DNA of 64,000 bases from an uncultured Sutterella sp. (GTDB lineage Bacteria; Pseudomonadota; Gammaproteobacteria; Burkholderiales; Burkholderiaceae_F): contig UQYG01000001.1 in assembly GCA_900545275.1 (NCBI GenBank), positions 124,001-188,000 of the forward strand, in the 5' to 3' direction. This document shows, piece by piece, positions 9,905 through 18,699 of the stretch. The notes below the pieces were generated by a model. The model saw only the letters and a program-made list of their open reading frames with translations. It was not told the DNA's origin and did not search any database. How positions within the stretch are numbered: position 1 is the first letter of the stretch; each line of letters starts with the position of its first letter. A program made the translations under genes and the position numbers.

Positions 9905-11698
9905 TTAGCGGCGGTTGCCGTTTTTGCCGAAATGACGCTTGTTGCCGTCGCGGTAGGGCGCGCGGTTGCCGTTGACGTTGCGCACGGGGCGCGGGTATTC
10001 GTCGGGCATGATCTGCGGCAGGCTCAGTGCCTGAGAGCTCGGATGATAGGGATCGATCGGCTCCCAGTGGATCGGCTGATCGTAGCCGAGATTGCGCAGG
10101 TTGCGGCGCTTGGGCTGATAGTGAATCGAATTGCCGAAGTTGTCGTCGTCATAGTCGACGTCACGCTTGACGTGCTGCTTCTTGGGCTTTTTGTCGAACT
10201 TCTTGTCGAATTTCTTCGAGTTGGGCCTCTTGAAGTCGCCCCGCTTTTTGTCGCTCTTTTCCGAAGAGCGCTCGGGTTGGGCGTCCTTGCGCTTTTCTTC
10301 CTGCGTACCTTCGTCCGCGTCGCGGCGGGTATCCTTGCGGTTCTGTCGGGTGGAGCGCTTCTTTACCGTGAGCGTGCGGGGACGATCGGACGACTCGGGC
10401 GCTTGCGGGGAGGCGTCGTCCGCGGGCGTTTCGGGAGCCGGTGCTCCGGTCTCGGGGGCGGCGCGGTTTTCCTCCTTCTTCTTTGCCAGGCGGGCGCGGC
10501 GCTCTTCGTGGCGGCGGCGCTTGGCTTCGTGAAACTCGCGGTCGAATTCGGCCTTGGTGCGGATTACGATGTTGAGGGGATTCTCGGGTTCGATCGTGAA
10601 GCCGAGGAATTCGGAAAAGCGCGGAAGCTCTTCGACGAGAGACGGATGTACGAAGGTGACGGCTTCGCCGCAGGCGGCGGCGCGGCTCGTGCGGCCGACG
10701 CGGTGGACGTAGGTTTCGACGTCGCGGGGAAGGTCGTAGTTGACGACGCAGGGAAGAGACGCAATGTCGAGGCCCCGAGCGGCGACGTCGGTCGCGACGA
10801 GAACGCGGAGTTTCCCGTTTCGGAAGTCTTCGAGGGCCTTTTCGCGCTGGGCCTGCGTGCGCTCGGAGTGGAGTACCGCGGCTTCGAAGCCGTCCTTGAG
10901 GAGATCTTCGAGCACGCGGTCGGCGCGGGCGCGGGTGCTCGTGAAGACGAGGACGCGGTCGAGTTTGTTGTCGACGATGAGGTCGCGCAGATAGACGGGC
11001 ATGCGCGAAGGAGACAGAATGACGAATCGTTCCTTGACGTCGGGGACGTCGCGGTGGGCTTCGTCGATGCGCACGGGGTCCTTGAGAATCGCCTTGGCGA
11101 CGTCTTCGACCTCGTCGTTCCAGGTGGCCGAGAAGAACCAGGTCGGGACTTTCTTCTCCTTGGAGAGGCGGCGGACGATGTGGTTGATTTCCCGGCGGAA
11201 GCCCAGGTCCAGGAGCTGATCCCCTTCGTCGAGCACGAAGCATTCGAGATCGCCGACGTCGGCCGCCTCCTGCTTGATGAGATCGAGTGCGCGGCCCGGC
11301 GTCGAAATCCAGAGATCGATTCCGCCCTCAAGCGCCGCGATCTGCGGGGCGAGACGACTGCCGCCTACGGAGCAAAGGAGCGAGAGTTCGAGACCGAGGC
11401 TGAGCTGTGCGGCGGTGCGGGCCGTCTGTTGGGCGAGTTCGCGCACGGGGCTCAGAATGAGGGCCCGAACCTTTCTCGGCTTCGCGCTCTTCTTTTCGCG
11501 TACGAGCCGCTCGAGAAGCGGAAGGAGAAAGGCGGCGGTCTTGCCGCTCCCGGTGTTGGCGACGGCCACGCAGTCGGCGCCCGTGAGCAGGGTCGGGACG
11601 GCGGACTCCTGAACGGCAGTGGGTTGCTGCCACGTCAGGGTCTCGATATTTTGCAAAATCGGGTCGGAGAGACCCAGATCGCGAAACGTTTTCGACAT
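9905..11698 (-). CDS. DEAD-box-family ATP-dependent RNA helicase (RhlE-like) with DEGD motif II
   Basis: RNA helicase core of about 390 residues plus a C-terminal extension of some 200 residues rich in Lys, Arg, Glu and Pro. Start taken as MSKTFRDLGLS at 11698. The Q motif (WQQPTAVQ), motif I (ANTGSGKTA), motif III (SAT) and motif VI (HRVGRTSRA) are all present. Motif II reads DEGD in FVLDEGDQLLDLGF, whereas the family consensus is DEAD. The ATPase Asp and Glu are kept, so activity is likely. The low-complexity tail may bind RNA. A putative -10 box suggests a leader of about 210 nt, as is common in helicase genes induced by cold. Confidence 0.9.
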   Translation of the reverse strand: MSKTFRDLGLSDPILQNIETLTWQQPTAVQESAVPTLLTGADCVAVANTGSGKTAAFLLPLLERLVREKKSAKPRKVRALILSPVRELAQQTARTAAQLSLGLELSLLCSVGGSRLAPQIAALEGGIDLWISTPGRALDLIKQEAADVGDLECFVLDEGDQLLDLGFRREINHIVRRLSKEKKVPTWFFSATWNDEVEDVAKAILKDPVRIDEAHRDVPDVKERFVILSPSRMPVYLRDLIVDNKLDRVLVFTSTRARADRVLEDLLKDGFEAAVLHSERTQAQREKALEDFRNGKLRVLVATDVAARGLDIASLPCVVNYDLPRDVETYVHRVGRTSRAAACGEAVTFVHPSLVEELPRFSEFLGFTIEPENPLNIVIRTKAEFDREFHEAKRRRHEERRARLAKKKEENRAAPETGAPAPETPADDASPQAPESSDRPRTLTVKKRSTRQNRKDTRRDADEGTQEEKRKDAQPERSSEKSDKKRGDFKRPNSKKFDKKFDKKPKKQHVKRDVDYDDDNFGNSIHYQPKRRNLRNLGYDQPIHWEPIDPYHPSSQALSLPQIMPDEYPRPVRNVNGNRAPYRDGNKRHFGKNGNRR

Positions 11699-11918
11699 GG
11701 ATGTATGTTCGGTCACGGCGAACGCGCAACCGTTGTGACAAGGTGAATTCTTACGATCAAGATTCCGGTTCCGCGGCAGGCGTCGCGGCGCAGGACGGAT
11801 ATGCCGTCTCCCGCTTCGGAAGGGGGAGTGTTTCGGGACCTCTTACGAGAGGAAGGGCGCACCGAACTCCGCGGGGGATCGGCCCGAAGGGTCGGGCCGT
11901 CCGAATAGCTTTTCGGTG

Positions 11919-11924
11919 ATTCTA
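11919..11924 (-). promoter_or_regulatory. Putative extended -10 box for the helicase gene
   Basis: The minus strand reads TGCTAGAAT, an extended -10 match, about 220 nt upstream of the helicase start. The interval to the start codon (11699-11918) contains a 7-bp GC hairpin (GGCCCGA with TCGGGCC) and no other gene. Confidence 0.45.
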
Positions 11925-11963
11925 GCAGAGCGTTTTCGCAAACGGAAAGAGCTTTGCGGTCGC

Positions 11964-12584
11964 TTACGGGAGCGAAATGCCGAAGGGCGCGAGAAGCGCC
12001 GCCGTTTCGACGACGGGCAGGCCCATAACGGAGGTGAAGCTGCCGTCGATGCGGGGAATGAAAAGGCCGCCGAGCCCCTGAATGCCGTATCCGCCCGCCT
12101 TGTCGAAGGGTTCGCCCGTGGCGACGTAGCGGGCCATTTCGTCTTCGGAGAGTTCGCGCACGTAGACGTCGGAAGACGATGCGAGAACGCGCGCGTTCTC
12201 GAGCGTCGTTCCCACGCACACGTGCGTGACGACGCGGTGGCGGCGCCCCGAAAGGCGTCGCAGGAAGGCCATCGCCTCATCGGCGTCGCGGGGCTTGCCG
12301 AGGACGTCGTCGTCGATCGTGACGACCGTGTCGGCCGCGACGACGGGATAGGGTTCGTCCCGAAGGGGCGAAGCCGCCTTCATGGCGAGTCCTTTTTCGA
12401 ATTTTTCCACCGTGATGCGGCGGCCGTAGTCGTCGGGCTTTTCGCCCGGAAGCTCCTCTTCGTCGCCCGCAAACGCCGTGCGGATCTCGGGATTTTCCGC
12501 GAGCACGTGCACGGTGAGTCCGAGGTTTTCCAGTATTTCGCGGCGGCGCGGGCTTTTGCTCGCGAGAATGACGGTTCGCTCCAT
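11964..12584 (-). CDS. maf: Maf-family nucleoside triphosphate pyrophosphatase
   Basis: House-cleaning pyrophosphatase that hydrolyses non-canonical or excess nucleoside triphosphates. The 206-residue protein starts MERTVILASKSPRRREIL, which holds the family signature SxSPRRREIL near the N-terminus. It continues with VAADTVVTIDDDVLGKP, the usual substrate-binding stretch. The start at 12584 lies 5 nt after the rlmH stop codon; a longer open frame upstream has no homology. It is last in the unknown-nadD-rsfS-rlmH-maf operon. Confidence 0.95.
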   Translation of the reverse strand: MERTVILASKSPRRREILENLGLTVHVLAENPEIRTAFAGDEEELPGEKPDDYGRRITVEKFEKGLAMKAASPLRDEPYPVVAADTVVTIDDDVLGKPRDADEAMAFLRRLSGRRHRVVTHVCVGTTLENARVLASSSDVYVRELSEDEMARYVATGEPFDKAGGYGIQGLGGLFIPRIDGSFTSVMGLPVVETAALLAPFGISLP

Positions 12585-12589
12585 GTCGG

Positions 12590-13057
12590 TCAGGCCCGAT
12601 GGTAGGGGTGCCCGGCGAGAATCGACCAGGCACGATAGAGTTGTTCGGAAAGCAGCACTCGGGCGAGCGCGTGCGGAAGCGTCATGGCCGAGAGTCGCAT
12701 CATTTCGTCGGCGCGGGCCTTCACTTCCGGGGCAAGGCCGTCGGGACCGCCGATCACGAAGACGATTTCCCGCCGGTCGGCGCGCCACGCGGAGACCGAG
12801 CGCGCAAGCGCCATGGTGGTCGTGTCCCGGCCGTGTTCGTCGAGGACGACGACCCAGTCGTCCTCGTCGATCTTGGCGAGGATGTGTTCGGCCTCGGCCT
12901 TCATGAGCTGCGCGGGCGTGCGGCCGTTTCGGGGCTCCGTGCGGATTTCGACGAGCGAGACGGGAAATTCGCGAGGAAAGCGCCCGAGATAGTCGCGCAC
13001 GGCGGTGTCGGCCCAGTCGACGATGCGTTGGCCGACGGCGACGATGCGGATGCCCAT
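12590..13057 (-). CDS. rlmH: 23S rRNA (pseudouridine-1915-N3)-methyltransferase RlmH
   Basis: SPOUT-class methyltransferase that modifies pseudouridine 1915 in helix 69 of 23S rRNA. The 155-residue protein has the standard length. It carries the SAM-knot sequences FVIGGPDGL and the diagnostic C-terminus LLSEQLYRAWSILAGHPYHRA. Its start codon directly abuts the rsfS stop codon, so the two are translationally coupled. Confidence 0.97.
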   Translation of the reverse strand: MGIRIVAVGQRIVDWADTAVRDYLGRFPREFPVSLVEIRTEPRNGRTPAQLMKAEAEHILAKIDEDDWVVVLDEHGRDTTTMALARSVSAWRADRREIVFVIGGPDGLAPEVKARADEMMRLSAMTLPHALARVLLSEQLYRAWSILAGHPYHRA

Positions 13058-13447
13058 TTATTCGCTCTTCTGACGGTGGGGCATCAGGCGGTCGTCGAGC
13101 TTTTCGCGGGCTTCGAGGAAGACCTCTTTGCCGCCCCAGATCTCTTCGAGGTTGTAGTAGTCGCGCACGGCGGGCTGCAGGCAGTGGCAGACGACGCTGC
13201 CGCAGTCGACGAGCACCCATTCGCCCGTGTCCTGGCCTTCCATGCCGATCACGGTTTCGCCGGCGGCCTTGACGGCGGCGGAGACGGAGTAAGCCAGAGC
13301 TCGCGTCTGCCGGTTGGAGGTGCCCGAGGCGATGACGACGCGTTCGAACTGATCGGTGAGGGCTTCGGTGTTGAAGACCTTCACGTCTTTGGCCTTGACG
13401 TCGTCAAGGGCGTTCACGATGAGCTGGGTAAGTTCGGCGGTGTTCAT
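13058..13447 (-). CDS. rsfS: Ribosomal silencing factor RsfS
   Basis: Binds ribosomal protein uL14 on the large subunit and blocks subunit joining when nutrients are scarce. The 129-residue protein starts at 13447 (MNTAELTQLIVNALDDVKAKD) and shows the family core: VIASGTSNRQTRALA, then EGQDTGEWVLVDCGSVVCHCLQP and RDYYNLEEIW. The nadD-rsfS-rlmH order is common in bacteria and supports the call. Confidence 0.96.
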   Translation of the reverse strand: MNTAELTQLIVNALDDVKAKDVKVFNTEALTDQFERVVIASGTSNRQTRALAYSVSAAVKAAGETVIGMEGQDTGEWVLVDCGSVVCHCLQPAVRDYYNLEEIWGGKEVFLEAREKLDDRLMPHRQKSE

Positions 13448-13458
13448 AAATTTCGTGT

Positions 13459-14133
13459 TTACTTCTGTCGAAAGGAAATCGGTCGGTAGAGGCCGTTTTC
13501 GATCACGTACTGCACCACGGCGGGCGGCAGATCGCGCTCGAGCCGTTTGAGGGCCTCGACGAGCGGTTGGGTGAGCAACGTCCGGCGGACGGCCGTCGCG
13601 CTCGTTTTGTGCGGCGGCATGGAAAAGAAGGTGACGTAGCCCGCGCCCTTTTCCGAGAGGCGCCGGGGCTCGACCGTGCGTTCGCCCGCCCAGCGCCGGA
13701 CGGCCTCGTCGGGCGCCGTCTCGACGCCCTCGCGGGCGGCTACGGCGATGTGCGCGAACTCCGTGATTTCGCGCCAACGCACCCAGGTGGAGAAATTGTT
13801 CCACTGATCGCTTCCCAAAAGGAGGACGACCGGAATCGAGTCGCCCGTTCGGCGGCGAATCGCCTCGAGCGTGTCGATCGTATAGGTTTTTCCGGGCCGC
13901 AGCACTTCGCGTTCGTCCACGCGGAAGCGGGGGTCGTATTGTAGCGCATGCCGGAGCATCGTCACGCGGTGAAAGGCGGACGTCACGCGTTTTTTCTGCC
14001 ACGGGTCGCCCGCGGGAAGAAAGTCGACGCGAAGGATCGGAAGGGCTTCGAGGGCCGCTTCGGCAAGCGCGAGGTGCCCGCGGTGAACCGGGTCGAAGGT
14101 GCCTCCCAAAAGAGCAAAACCGCTCCGCATCAT
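13459..14133 (-). CDS. nadD: Nicotinate-nucleotide adenylyltransferase
   Basis: Joins nicotinate mononucleotide and ATP to form deamido-NAD in NAD synthesis. The 224-residue protein begins with the nucleotidyltransferase signature GGTFDPVHRGHL (the HxGH-type motif) and ends with the ISxTxxR-like region KTSATAVRRTLL. Its start overlaps the end region of the upstream gene by spacing of one base, so it is co-transcribed. It is followed 11 nt later by rsfS. Confidence 0.96.
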   Translation of the reverse strand: MMRSGFALLGGTFDPVHRGHLALAEAALEALPILRVDFLPAGDPWQKKRVTSAFHRVTMLRHALQYDPRFRVDEREVLRPGKTYTIDTLEAIRRRTGDSIPVVLLLGSDQWNNFSTWVRWREITEFAHIAVAAREGVETAPDEAVRRWAGERTVEPRRLSEKGAGYVTFFSMPPHKTSATAVRRTLLTQPLVEALKRLERDLPPAVVQYVIENGLYRPISFRQK

Positions 14134-14134
14134 G

Positions 14135-14755
14135 TCAAGGATTCGTCACTTGAGAACTGAAGAGGCGCACGGCGCGTCCGTCCTCGAAACGCACGCCCAG
14201 CCAGTTGAGTTCGAGCATTTGGAAATGGCGCTCGTTTCTGAGGAAGCGCTGACTGAACCAGTAGTGCCAACCGTCGGCGGCGTCAAGCGACGCGGGGCCG
14301 AGGAGCTCGAGAACGGCGTCCTTCTTCATGCCGAGCCCCACTTTGCCGAGCCGCACGGGAAGACGTTCGGGCGAAAGCGGCCGGCAGACGGAGTCGGGTT
14401 TTTCGCCCTCGCCCATCCATTCGAGCTGCGCTTCGGAAACGCGCGGACCGTCGGTTGCGATGAGCCAGAGACGCATGGGGCGTCCGCCTTCGGTGCCCGC
14501 AAGGCACAAGATCTCGCGGCGAAAGACGCCGCGTCCTTCCGAAAGACGCATGCCGCCCGTGTGAAGGACCACGTCTTCGAGCGTTGTCTTTTCGAGCATG
14601 ACGACGGGTTTGCCGAGACGCACGAAGGGAGCGGGGGGGTCCGTGAGGGTGGCCGGGGCGTCCATGAGCGTGGCTGGATAGCCCGCGGGGCCGCCCGCAG
14701 CCGATGCGGCGCCCGAAAAGAGGGCGAGGATCGGAACGAGAAAAGCAAAACGCAT
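14135..14755 (-). CDS. Exported protein of unknown function
   Basis: 206-residue protein with a clear Sec signal peptide (MRFAFLVPILALFSGAASAAG, cleavage after ASA). I do not recognise the family with confidence. The segment around residues 140-175 (KVGLGMKKDAVLELLGPAS followed by GWHYWFSQRF) resembles the short BamE/OmlA-like repeat in which a 'G-hydrophobic-LG-P' element precedes a beta strand. It is the first gene of the nadD-rsfS-rlmH-maf operon, 1 nt from nadD. It may be an envelope protein that merely shares the transcript. Confidence 0.75.
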   Translation of the reverse strand: MRFAFLVPILALFSGAASAAGGPAGYPATLMDAPATLTDPPAPFVRLGKPVVMLEKTTLEDVVLHTGGMRLSEGRGVFRREILCLAGTEGGRPMRLWLIATDGPRVSEAQLEWMGEGEKPDSVCRPLSPERLPVRLGKVGLGMKKDAVLELLGPASLDAADGWHYWFSQRFLRNERHFQMLELNWLGVRFEDGRAVRLFSSQVTNP

Positions 14756-14839
14756 GGAGGACCTTTCAGAGTGACTTTCTTAGAGGAGAACTTAGCATTG
14801 CGCGCTCCCGCTTTGTGAAAGTCGGCTCCGAAAATGCGT

Positions 14840-14873
14840 GAAGGCACGTTTCCGCGTGCGAAAACGTGCCTTC
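14840..14873 (-). terminator. Putative terminator after purD
   Basis: GAAGGCACGTTT (14840-14851) pairs perfectly with AAACGTGCCTTC (14862-14873). On the minus strand the downstream T-run is weak (ACGCATTTTC), so efficiency is uncertain. Confidence 0.6.
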
Positions 14874-14891
14874 AGAGTCGAGGAAATCGCC

Positions 14892-16175
14892 TTAGCGGCC
14901 GATCGCGCGGTAGCCGATGTCCGAGCGCATCTGCATGCCGTCGAACTTCACTTCGCGGGCGGCTTCGTAGGCGCGTTTCTGCGCGGCCTTCACCGTGTCG
15001 CCCAAGCCGACGACGCAGAGGACGCGGCCGCCTGAAACGATAGTGAGGCCTTCGTCGTCCAACGCGGTGCCCGCGTGGAAGACGTGCGTGTCGGCGTTGT
15101 CTTCGGGAAGCGCCTCGATGACGGCGCCCTTTTCGGGACGGGCCGGATAGCCGCGGGCGGCGCAGACGACGCCGAGCGCCGTGCGCGGATCCCATTCGAC
15201 CGTCTTTTCGTTGAGCTTGCCTTCGATCGCGGCGTCGACGAGTTCGGAGAAGTCGCTCTTCATGCGCATCATGATGGGCTGCGTTTCGGGGTCGCCGAAG
15301 CGGCAGTTGAATTCGAGCGTGCGAACGACCGGAGCGCCGTCCTTGCCGCGGGAAATCATGAGGCCCGCGTAGAGGAAACCCGTGTAGCGGATGCCGTCGG
15401 CGGCCATGCCGCGAACGGTCGGGAGAATGATGTTCTCCATCGCCTGACGGTAGATTTCCTCCGTCACGCACGGGGCGGGCGAGTAGGCGCCCATGCCGCC
15501 CGTGTTGGGGCCCTGATCGTTGTCGAGAAGGCGCTTGTGGTCCTGCGAGGTCGCCATGGGGAGGACGTGTTCGCCGTCGACCATGACGATGAAGGAGGCT
15601 TCTTCGCCGTCGAGATAGTCTTCGATGACGACGCGGGCGCCTGCGTTGCCGAATTCATGGCCTTCGAGCATCATGTCGATGGCTTCGTGGGCGGCGTCTT
15701 CCGTCATCGCGACGACGACGCCCTTGCCGGCGGCGAGGCCGTCGGCCTTCACCACGATCGGAGCGCCCTTCTTCGCGACGTAGGCGTGCGCGGCGGCGGG
15801 ATCGGTGAAGCTTTCGTAGTCGGCCGTGGGAATGCCGTGGCGCTTCATGAAGGCCTTGGCGAAGTCCTTGGAACTTTCGAGCTGCGCCGCGGCGCGCGTG
15901 GGCCCGAAGATGCGCAGGCCGCGGGCGCGGAATTTGTCCACGATCCCGGCCGCGAGCGGCGCTTCGGGACCGACGAGCGTGAAGGCGACGCCTTCGCGTT
16001 GGGCGAAGTCGGCGAGTTGATCGAGATTCGTGACGGGAAGGTTTTCCAGACCTTCGGTCACGGCCGTTCCGGCGTTGCCCGGGGCCACGAACACCTTTTC
16101 CACGCGGGGACTTTGCGCAAGGCGCCAGGCGAGGGCGTGTTCACGGCCGCCGTTGCCGATAACGAGAAGCTTCAT
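14892..16175 (-). CDS. purD: Phosphoribosylamine-glycine ligase (GARS)
   Basis: Second step of de novo purine synthesis: ATP-dependent joining of glycine to 5-phosphoribosylamine. The 427-residue protein opens with MKLLVIGNGGREHALAWRLAQS, the PurD hallmark, and continues with an ATP-grasp domain (IVVKADGLAAGKGVVVA) and the metal-binding RFGDPETQPIMMR. Length is normal. The start codon lies 50 nt after the terminator of the preceding yebC gene. Other purine genes (purB, purC, purE, purK, purM) are dispersed through this window. Confidence 0.98.
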   Translation of the reverse strand: MKLLVIGNGGREHALAWRLAQSPRVEKVFVAPGNAGTAVTEGLENLPVTNLDQLADFAQREGVAFTLVGPEAPLAAGIVDKFRARGLRIFGPTRAAAQLESSKDFAKAFMKRHGIPTADYESFTDPAAAHAYVAKKGAPIVVKADGLAAGKGVVVAMTEDAAHEAIDMMLEGHEFGNAGARVVIEDYLDGEEASFIVMVDGEHVLPMATSQDHKRLLDNDQGPNTGGMGAYSPAPCVTEEIYRQAMENIILPTVRGMAADGIRYTGFLYAGLMISRGKDGAPVVRTLEFNCRFGDPETQPIMMRMKSDFSELVDAAIEGKLNEKTVEWDPRTALGVVCAARGYPARPEKGAVIEALPEDNADTHVFHAGTALDDEGLTIVSGGRVLCVVGLGDTVKAAQKRAYEAAREVKFDGMQMRSDIGYRAIGR

Positions 16176-16225
16176 ACAAGGCTCCGAAAGAAGAGGGTAT
16201 GGGAAAAACGGTGTTGCGATTCTCG

Positions 16226-16252
16226 CAAAAAAGGCCCGCGAACGCGAGCCTT
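16226..16252 (-). terminator. Intrinsic terminator after yebC
   Basis: AAGGCCCGCG (16231-16240) pairs with CGCGAGCCTT (16243-16252) allowing one G-U pair. The minus strand continues into TTTTTT. purD starts 50 nt further on. Confidence 0.85.
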
Positions 16253-16264
16253 TCGGGGAGAAAA

Positions 16265-16999
16265 TTATTCTTCGTCGTCGAAGACGGCCGAGGTGTAGAC
16301 CTGCTGGACGTCGTCGAGATCTTCGAGCGCGTCGATGAGCTTTTGCATCTTCGCGGCATCGTCACCCGTCAAGACCGTTTCGTTCAGGGCCTTGTAGGTG
16401 ATTTCGGACATTTCGGGGGTGAGCCCGGCGGCTTCGAAGGCCTTCGTCACGGCGTCGAAGGCGCTCGGATCGCAGGTGACTTCGACGGAGCCGTCGTCGG
16501 GATCGGTGACGACGTCGTCGGCGCCGGCTTCAAGCGCGGCTTCCATCACGGCGTCTTCGGAAGTGCCCGGGGCGAAGAGGAATTCGCCGACGTGCTTGAA
16601 CATGAAGGAGACCGAACCTTCGGTGCCCATGTTGCCGCCGTTCTTCGTCAGGGCGTGACGGACGTCGGCGACGGTGCGCACGCGGTTGTCCGTCGTGCAG
16701 TCGATGATGAGGGCCGCGCCGCCCACGCCGTAGCCTTCGTAGCGGACTTCTTCATAGGAGACGCCTTCGAGCTGGCCCGTTCCCTTGAGGATGGCGTTGT
16801 TGATCGTGTCCTTCGGAACGTTGCCCGCGCGCGCCTTCACGAGGGCGAGACGAAGACGGGAGTTGGTGTCGGGGTCGCCGCCGCCGAGACGGGCGGCCAC
16901 GATGATTTCGCGGACGAGCTTCGTCCAGAGGTTGGAGCGCTTGGCGTCCTGACGGCCCTTACGGTGCTGAATGTTGGCCCACTTGGAATGACCGGACAT
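16265..16999 (-). CDS. yebC: YebC/PmpR-family protein
   Basis: Conserved protein of the YebC/PmpR/TACO1 family. Members act as transcriptional regulators or help ribosomes translate difficult proline stretches. The 244-residue protein opens with [21 protein letters not shown], which is diagnostic, and has the usual three-domain length. An AAGGTAC Shine-Dalgarno lies just before the ATG. A CTAGAAT -10 box about 120 nt upstream suggests its own promoter. Confidence 0.96.
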   Translation of the reverse strand: MSGHSKWANIQHRKGRQDAKRSNLWTKLVREIIVAARLGGGDPDTNSRLRLALVKARAGNVPKDTINNAILKGTGQLEGVSYEEVRYEGYGVGGAALIIDCTTDNRVRTVADVRHALTKNGGNMGTEGSVSFMFKHVGEFLFAPGTSEDAVMEAALEAGADDVVTDPDDGSVEVTCDPSAFDAVTKAFEAAGLTPEMSEITYKALNETVLTGDDAAKMQKLIDALEDLDDVQQVYTSAVFDDEE

Positions 17000-17120
17000 G
17001 ATGTACCTTTTTTTCTTGTGGTGACCTCGGCGTGGCCGCCGGAAGGGGCCCAGCGCACGGGGAATCGGATTGGAATGGCGGAGAACCCCGATCCGATCGG
17101 GGCCCTCGAAAGAATGCGCT

Positions 17121-17126
17121 ATTCTA
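17121..17126 (-). promoter_or_regulatory. Putative -10 box for yebC
   Basis: The minus strand reads GCGCTAGAATAGCGC, a -10-like TAGAAT inside a short palindrome, located between the M20 hydrolase terminator and yebC. The -35 region overlaps the terminator T-run and is not well matched. Confidence 0.45.
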
Positions 17127-17144
17127 GCGCAAAAAGAGGGGGAC

Positions 17145-17182
17145 GAAAAAAGCCGAAGCCCGGCGGATGCGGGCTTCGGCTT
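17145..17182 (-). terminator. Intrinsic terminator after the M20 hydrolase
   Basis: AAGCCGAAGCCCG (17150-17162) pairs perfectly with CGGGCTTCGGCTT (17170-17182). The minus strand then runs into TTTTTT. Confidence 0.92.
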
Positions 17183-17202
17183 ATCTCAACGGAAAGAGAC
17201 GG

Positions 17203-18480
17203 TTAGCCGAGGATCGCTTCGACGGCGTTGGCCCAGACGTTGAGGCCCTGCTTCAGGGCGTTTTCGTCGATATTGAACTTGGCCGTGTGATGACCCGACG
17301 GACGGTCGGCGCCGAGCACGAAGAAGGCGGCCTTGCCGCCGTGCGCCTGCACGCGGCGCGCGAGGATCGTGGCGTCTTCGGAGCCGCCGAAATTCATGGC
17401 GTCTTCACGGACGTTGATGCCTTCGACGGCGCCCGCGGCCTTGCGCAGAACGTCGACGAGTTCTTCGTCGTTCGTGAGGTCGACGGCTTCGCCCATCTTT
17501 TCGATGTGGTATTCGCAGCCCTGGGCGTGAGCGCAGCCTTCGATGATGGCGACGGCCGAGTCGTACATGTACTGGTTGATTTCACCCGTTTCGCCGCGGA
17601 CTTCCATCTTGAGGAGCGCGTTCGAGGGGATGACGTTGCGGCCTTCGCCGGCGGTCATCTGGCCGACGTTGATGCGGGTCATGCCGGAGCCGTGACGGGC
17701 GATGCCGAGGAGCTGTACGACGGCGTTGGCGGCGCAGGCGAGCGCGTTGCGGCCGGCGTTGGGTTCGACGCCCGCGTGGGCGGGGCGGCCCTTGAAGGTG
17801 ACGTCGAGCTTGGTCGTGCAGAGGAAGCCGTACGGACGGATCGAGACTTCGCCCGTCTTGCACATCATGGCGACGTGGGCGGCGAGGAAGTAGTCGACGT
17901 CGTCGACGATGCCCGAGGCGGCCATGCCCGCGGCGCCGCGGACGCCTTCTTCGGCGGGTTGGAAGAGGATCTTGACGCGGCCCTTCAGTTCGTCCTTGTG
18001 ATCGGCCACCCAGTGGGCGAGCGCAAGACCCGTGGAGGTGTGGGCGTCGTGACCGCAGGCGTGCATGAGGCCCGGACGGGTCGAGGCGAAGCCTTCCTTG
18101 GCGGGAATGTGGTCGGGATCGGTCGATTCGAGAACCGGGACGCAGTCGATGTCGAAGCGCACGGCGAGCGTGGGACCGGGGCGGCCCGTGTCGAGCACAC
18201 CGACGCAGCCCGTGAGACCGTCCATTTCGGCGAGGAGTTCTTCGGAAACGCCGTTTTCGCGCGCATAGGCGATGCCGGCGTCAACGACCTTCTGCGAGCG
18301 ACCGAGGCAGTTGTCGGGATTGATCACCTTCTTGCCCGTGAGGACTTCGTAGCCGTAGGAACGAAGCTTCTCGATGATGAAGGCGGTGGTGCGGAATTCG
18401 CTCCAGCCTTCTTCGGGCATGGTGTGAAGATGACGGCGAATTTCGATGAGTTGATCGTTGTAAGCGCAAGTAGAGGCCAT
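17203..18480 (-). CDS. M20-family amidohydrolase, aminobenzoyl-glutamate utilisation protein A-like
   Basis: Zinc amidohydrolase of peptidase family M20 (M20D). The 425-residue length and sequence pattern (HACGHDAHTSTG, then FQPAEEGVRGAAGM and VGQMTAGEGRNVIPSNA) resemble AbgA, which cleaves p-aminobenzoyl-glutamate, and also related indole-acetyl or carboxypeptidase-like hydrolases. The abgB partner and abgT transporter are absent here. A good divergent promoter (ATGACA-N17-TATAGT) lies just upstream, and another M20 hydrolase is transcribed in the opposite direction. The family is certain; the substrate is not. Confidence 0.85.
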   Translation of the reverse strand: MASTCAYNDQLIEIRRHLHTMPEEGWSEFRTTAFIIEKLRSYGYEVLTGKKVINPDNCLGRSQKVVDAGIAYARENGVSEELLAEMDGLTGCVGVLDTGRPGPTLAVRFDIDCVPVLESTDPDHIPAKEGFASTRPGLMHACGHDAHTSTGLALAHWVADHKDELKGRVKILFQPAEEGVRGAAGMAASGIVDDVDYFLAAHVAMMCKTGEVSIRPYGFLCTTKLDVTFKGRPAHAGVEPNAGRNALACAANAVVQLLGIARHGSGMTRINVGQMTAGEGRNVIPSNALLKMEVRGETGEINQYMYDSAVAIIEGCAHAQGCEYHIEKMGEAVDLTNDEELVDVLRKAAGAVEGINVREDAMNFGGSEDATILARRVQAHGGKAAFFVLGADRPSGHHTAKFNIDENALKQGLNVWANAVEAILG

Positions 18481-18536
18481 TTTGTAAGCGTCTCCTAAAA
18501 GGATGGGTGGGCGCGAAGAACGCCCGTGTCGAGCAC

Positions 18537-18565
18537 ACTATAGGCGTATCGTTCGGGAATGTCAT
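18537..18565 (-). promoter_or_regulatory. Sigma-70 promoter for the AbgA-like gene
   Basis: On the minus strand ATGACA (18560-18565) and TATAGT (18537-18542) are separated by 17 bp. This is five of six matches in each box. It lies about 60 nt upstream of the start at 18480. Confidence 0.75.
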
Positions 18566-18699
18566 CAGGGAAAGTTTTGGGTCTTGTAGAAGACTTCTTC
18601 CCGGGCGTTGGACACTCGCCAAAAGACCGTTTTTCCCGTAGGATTAGGCTTGCGAAAAAAGGGGCCTCTTCGGTCCCGAACCAAACGAAGGAGATGCAA

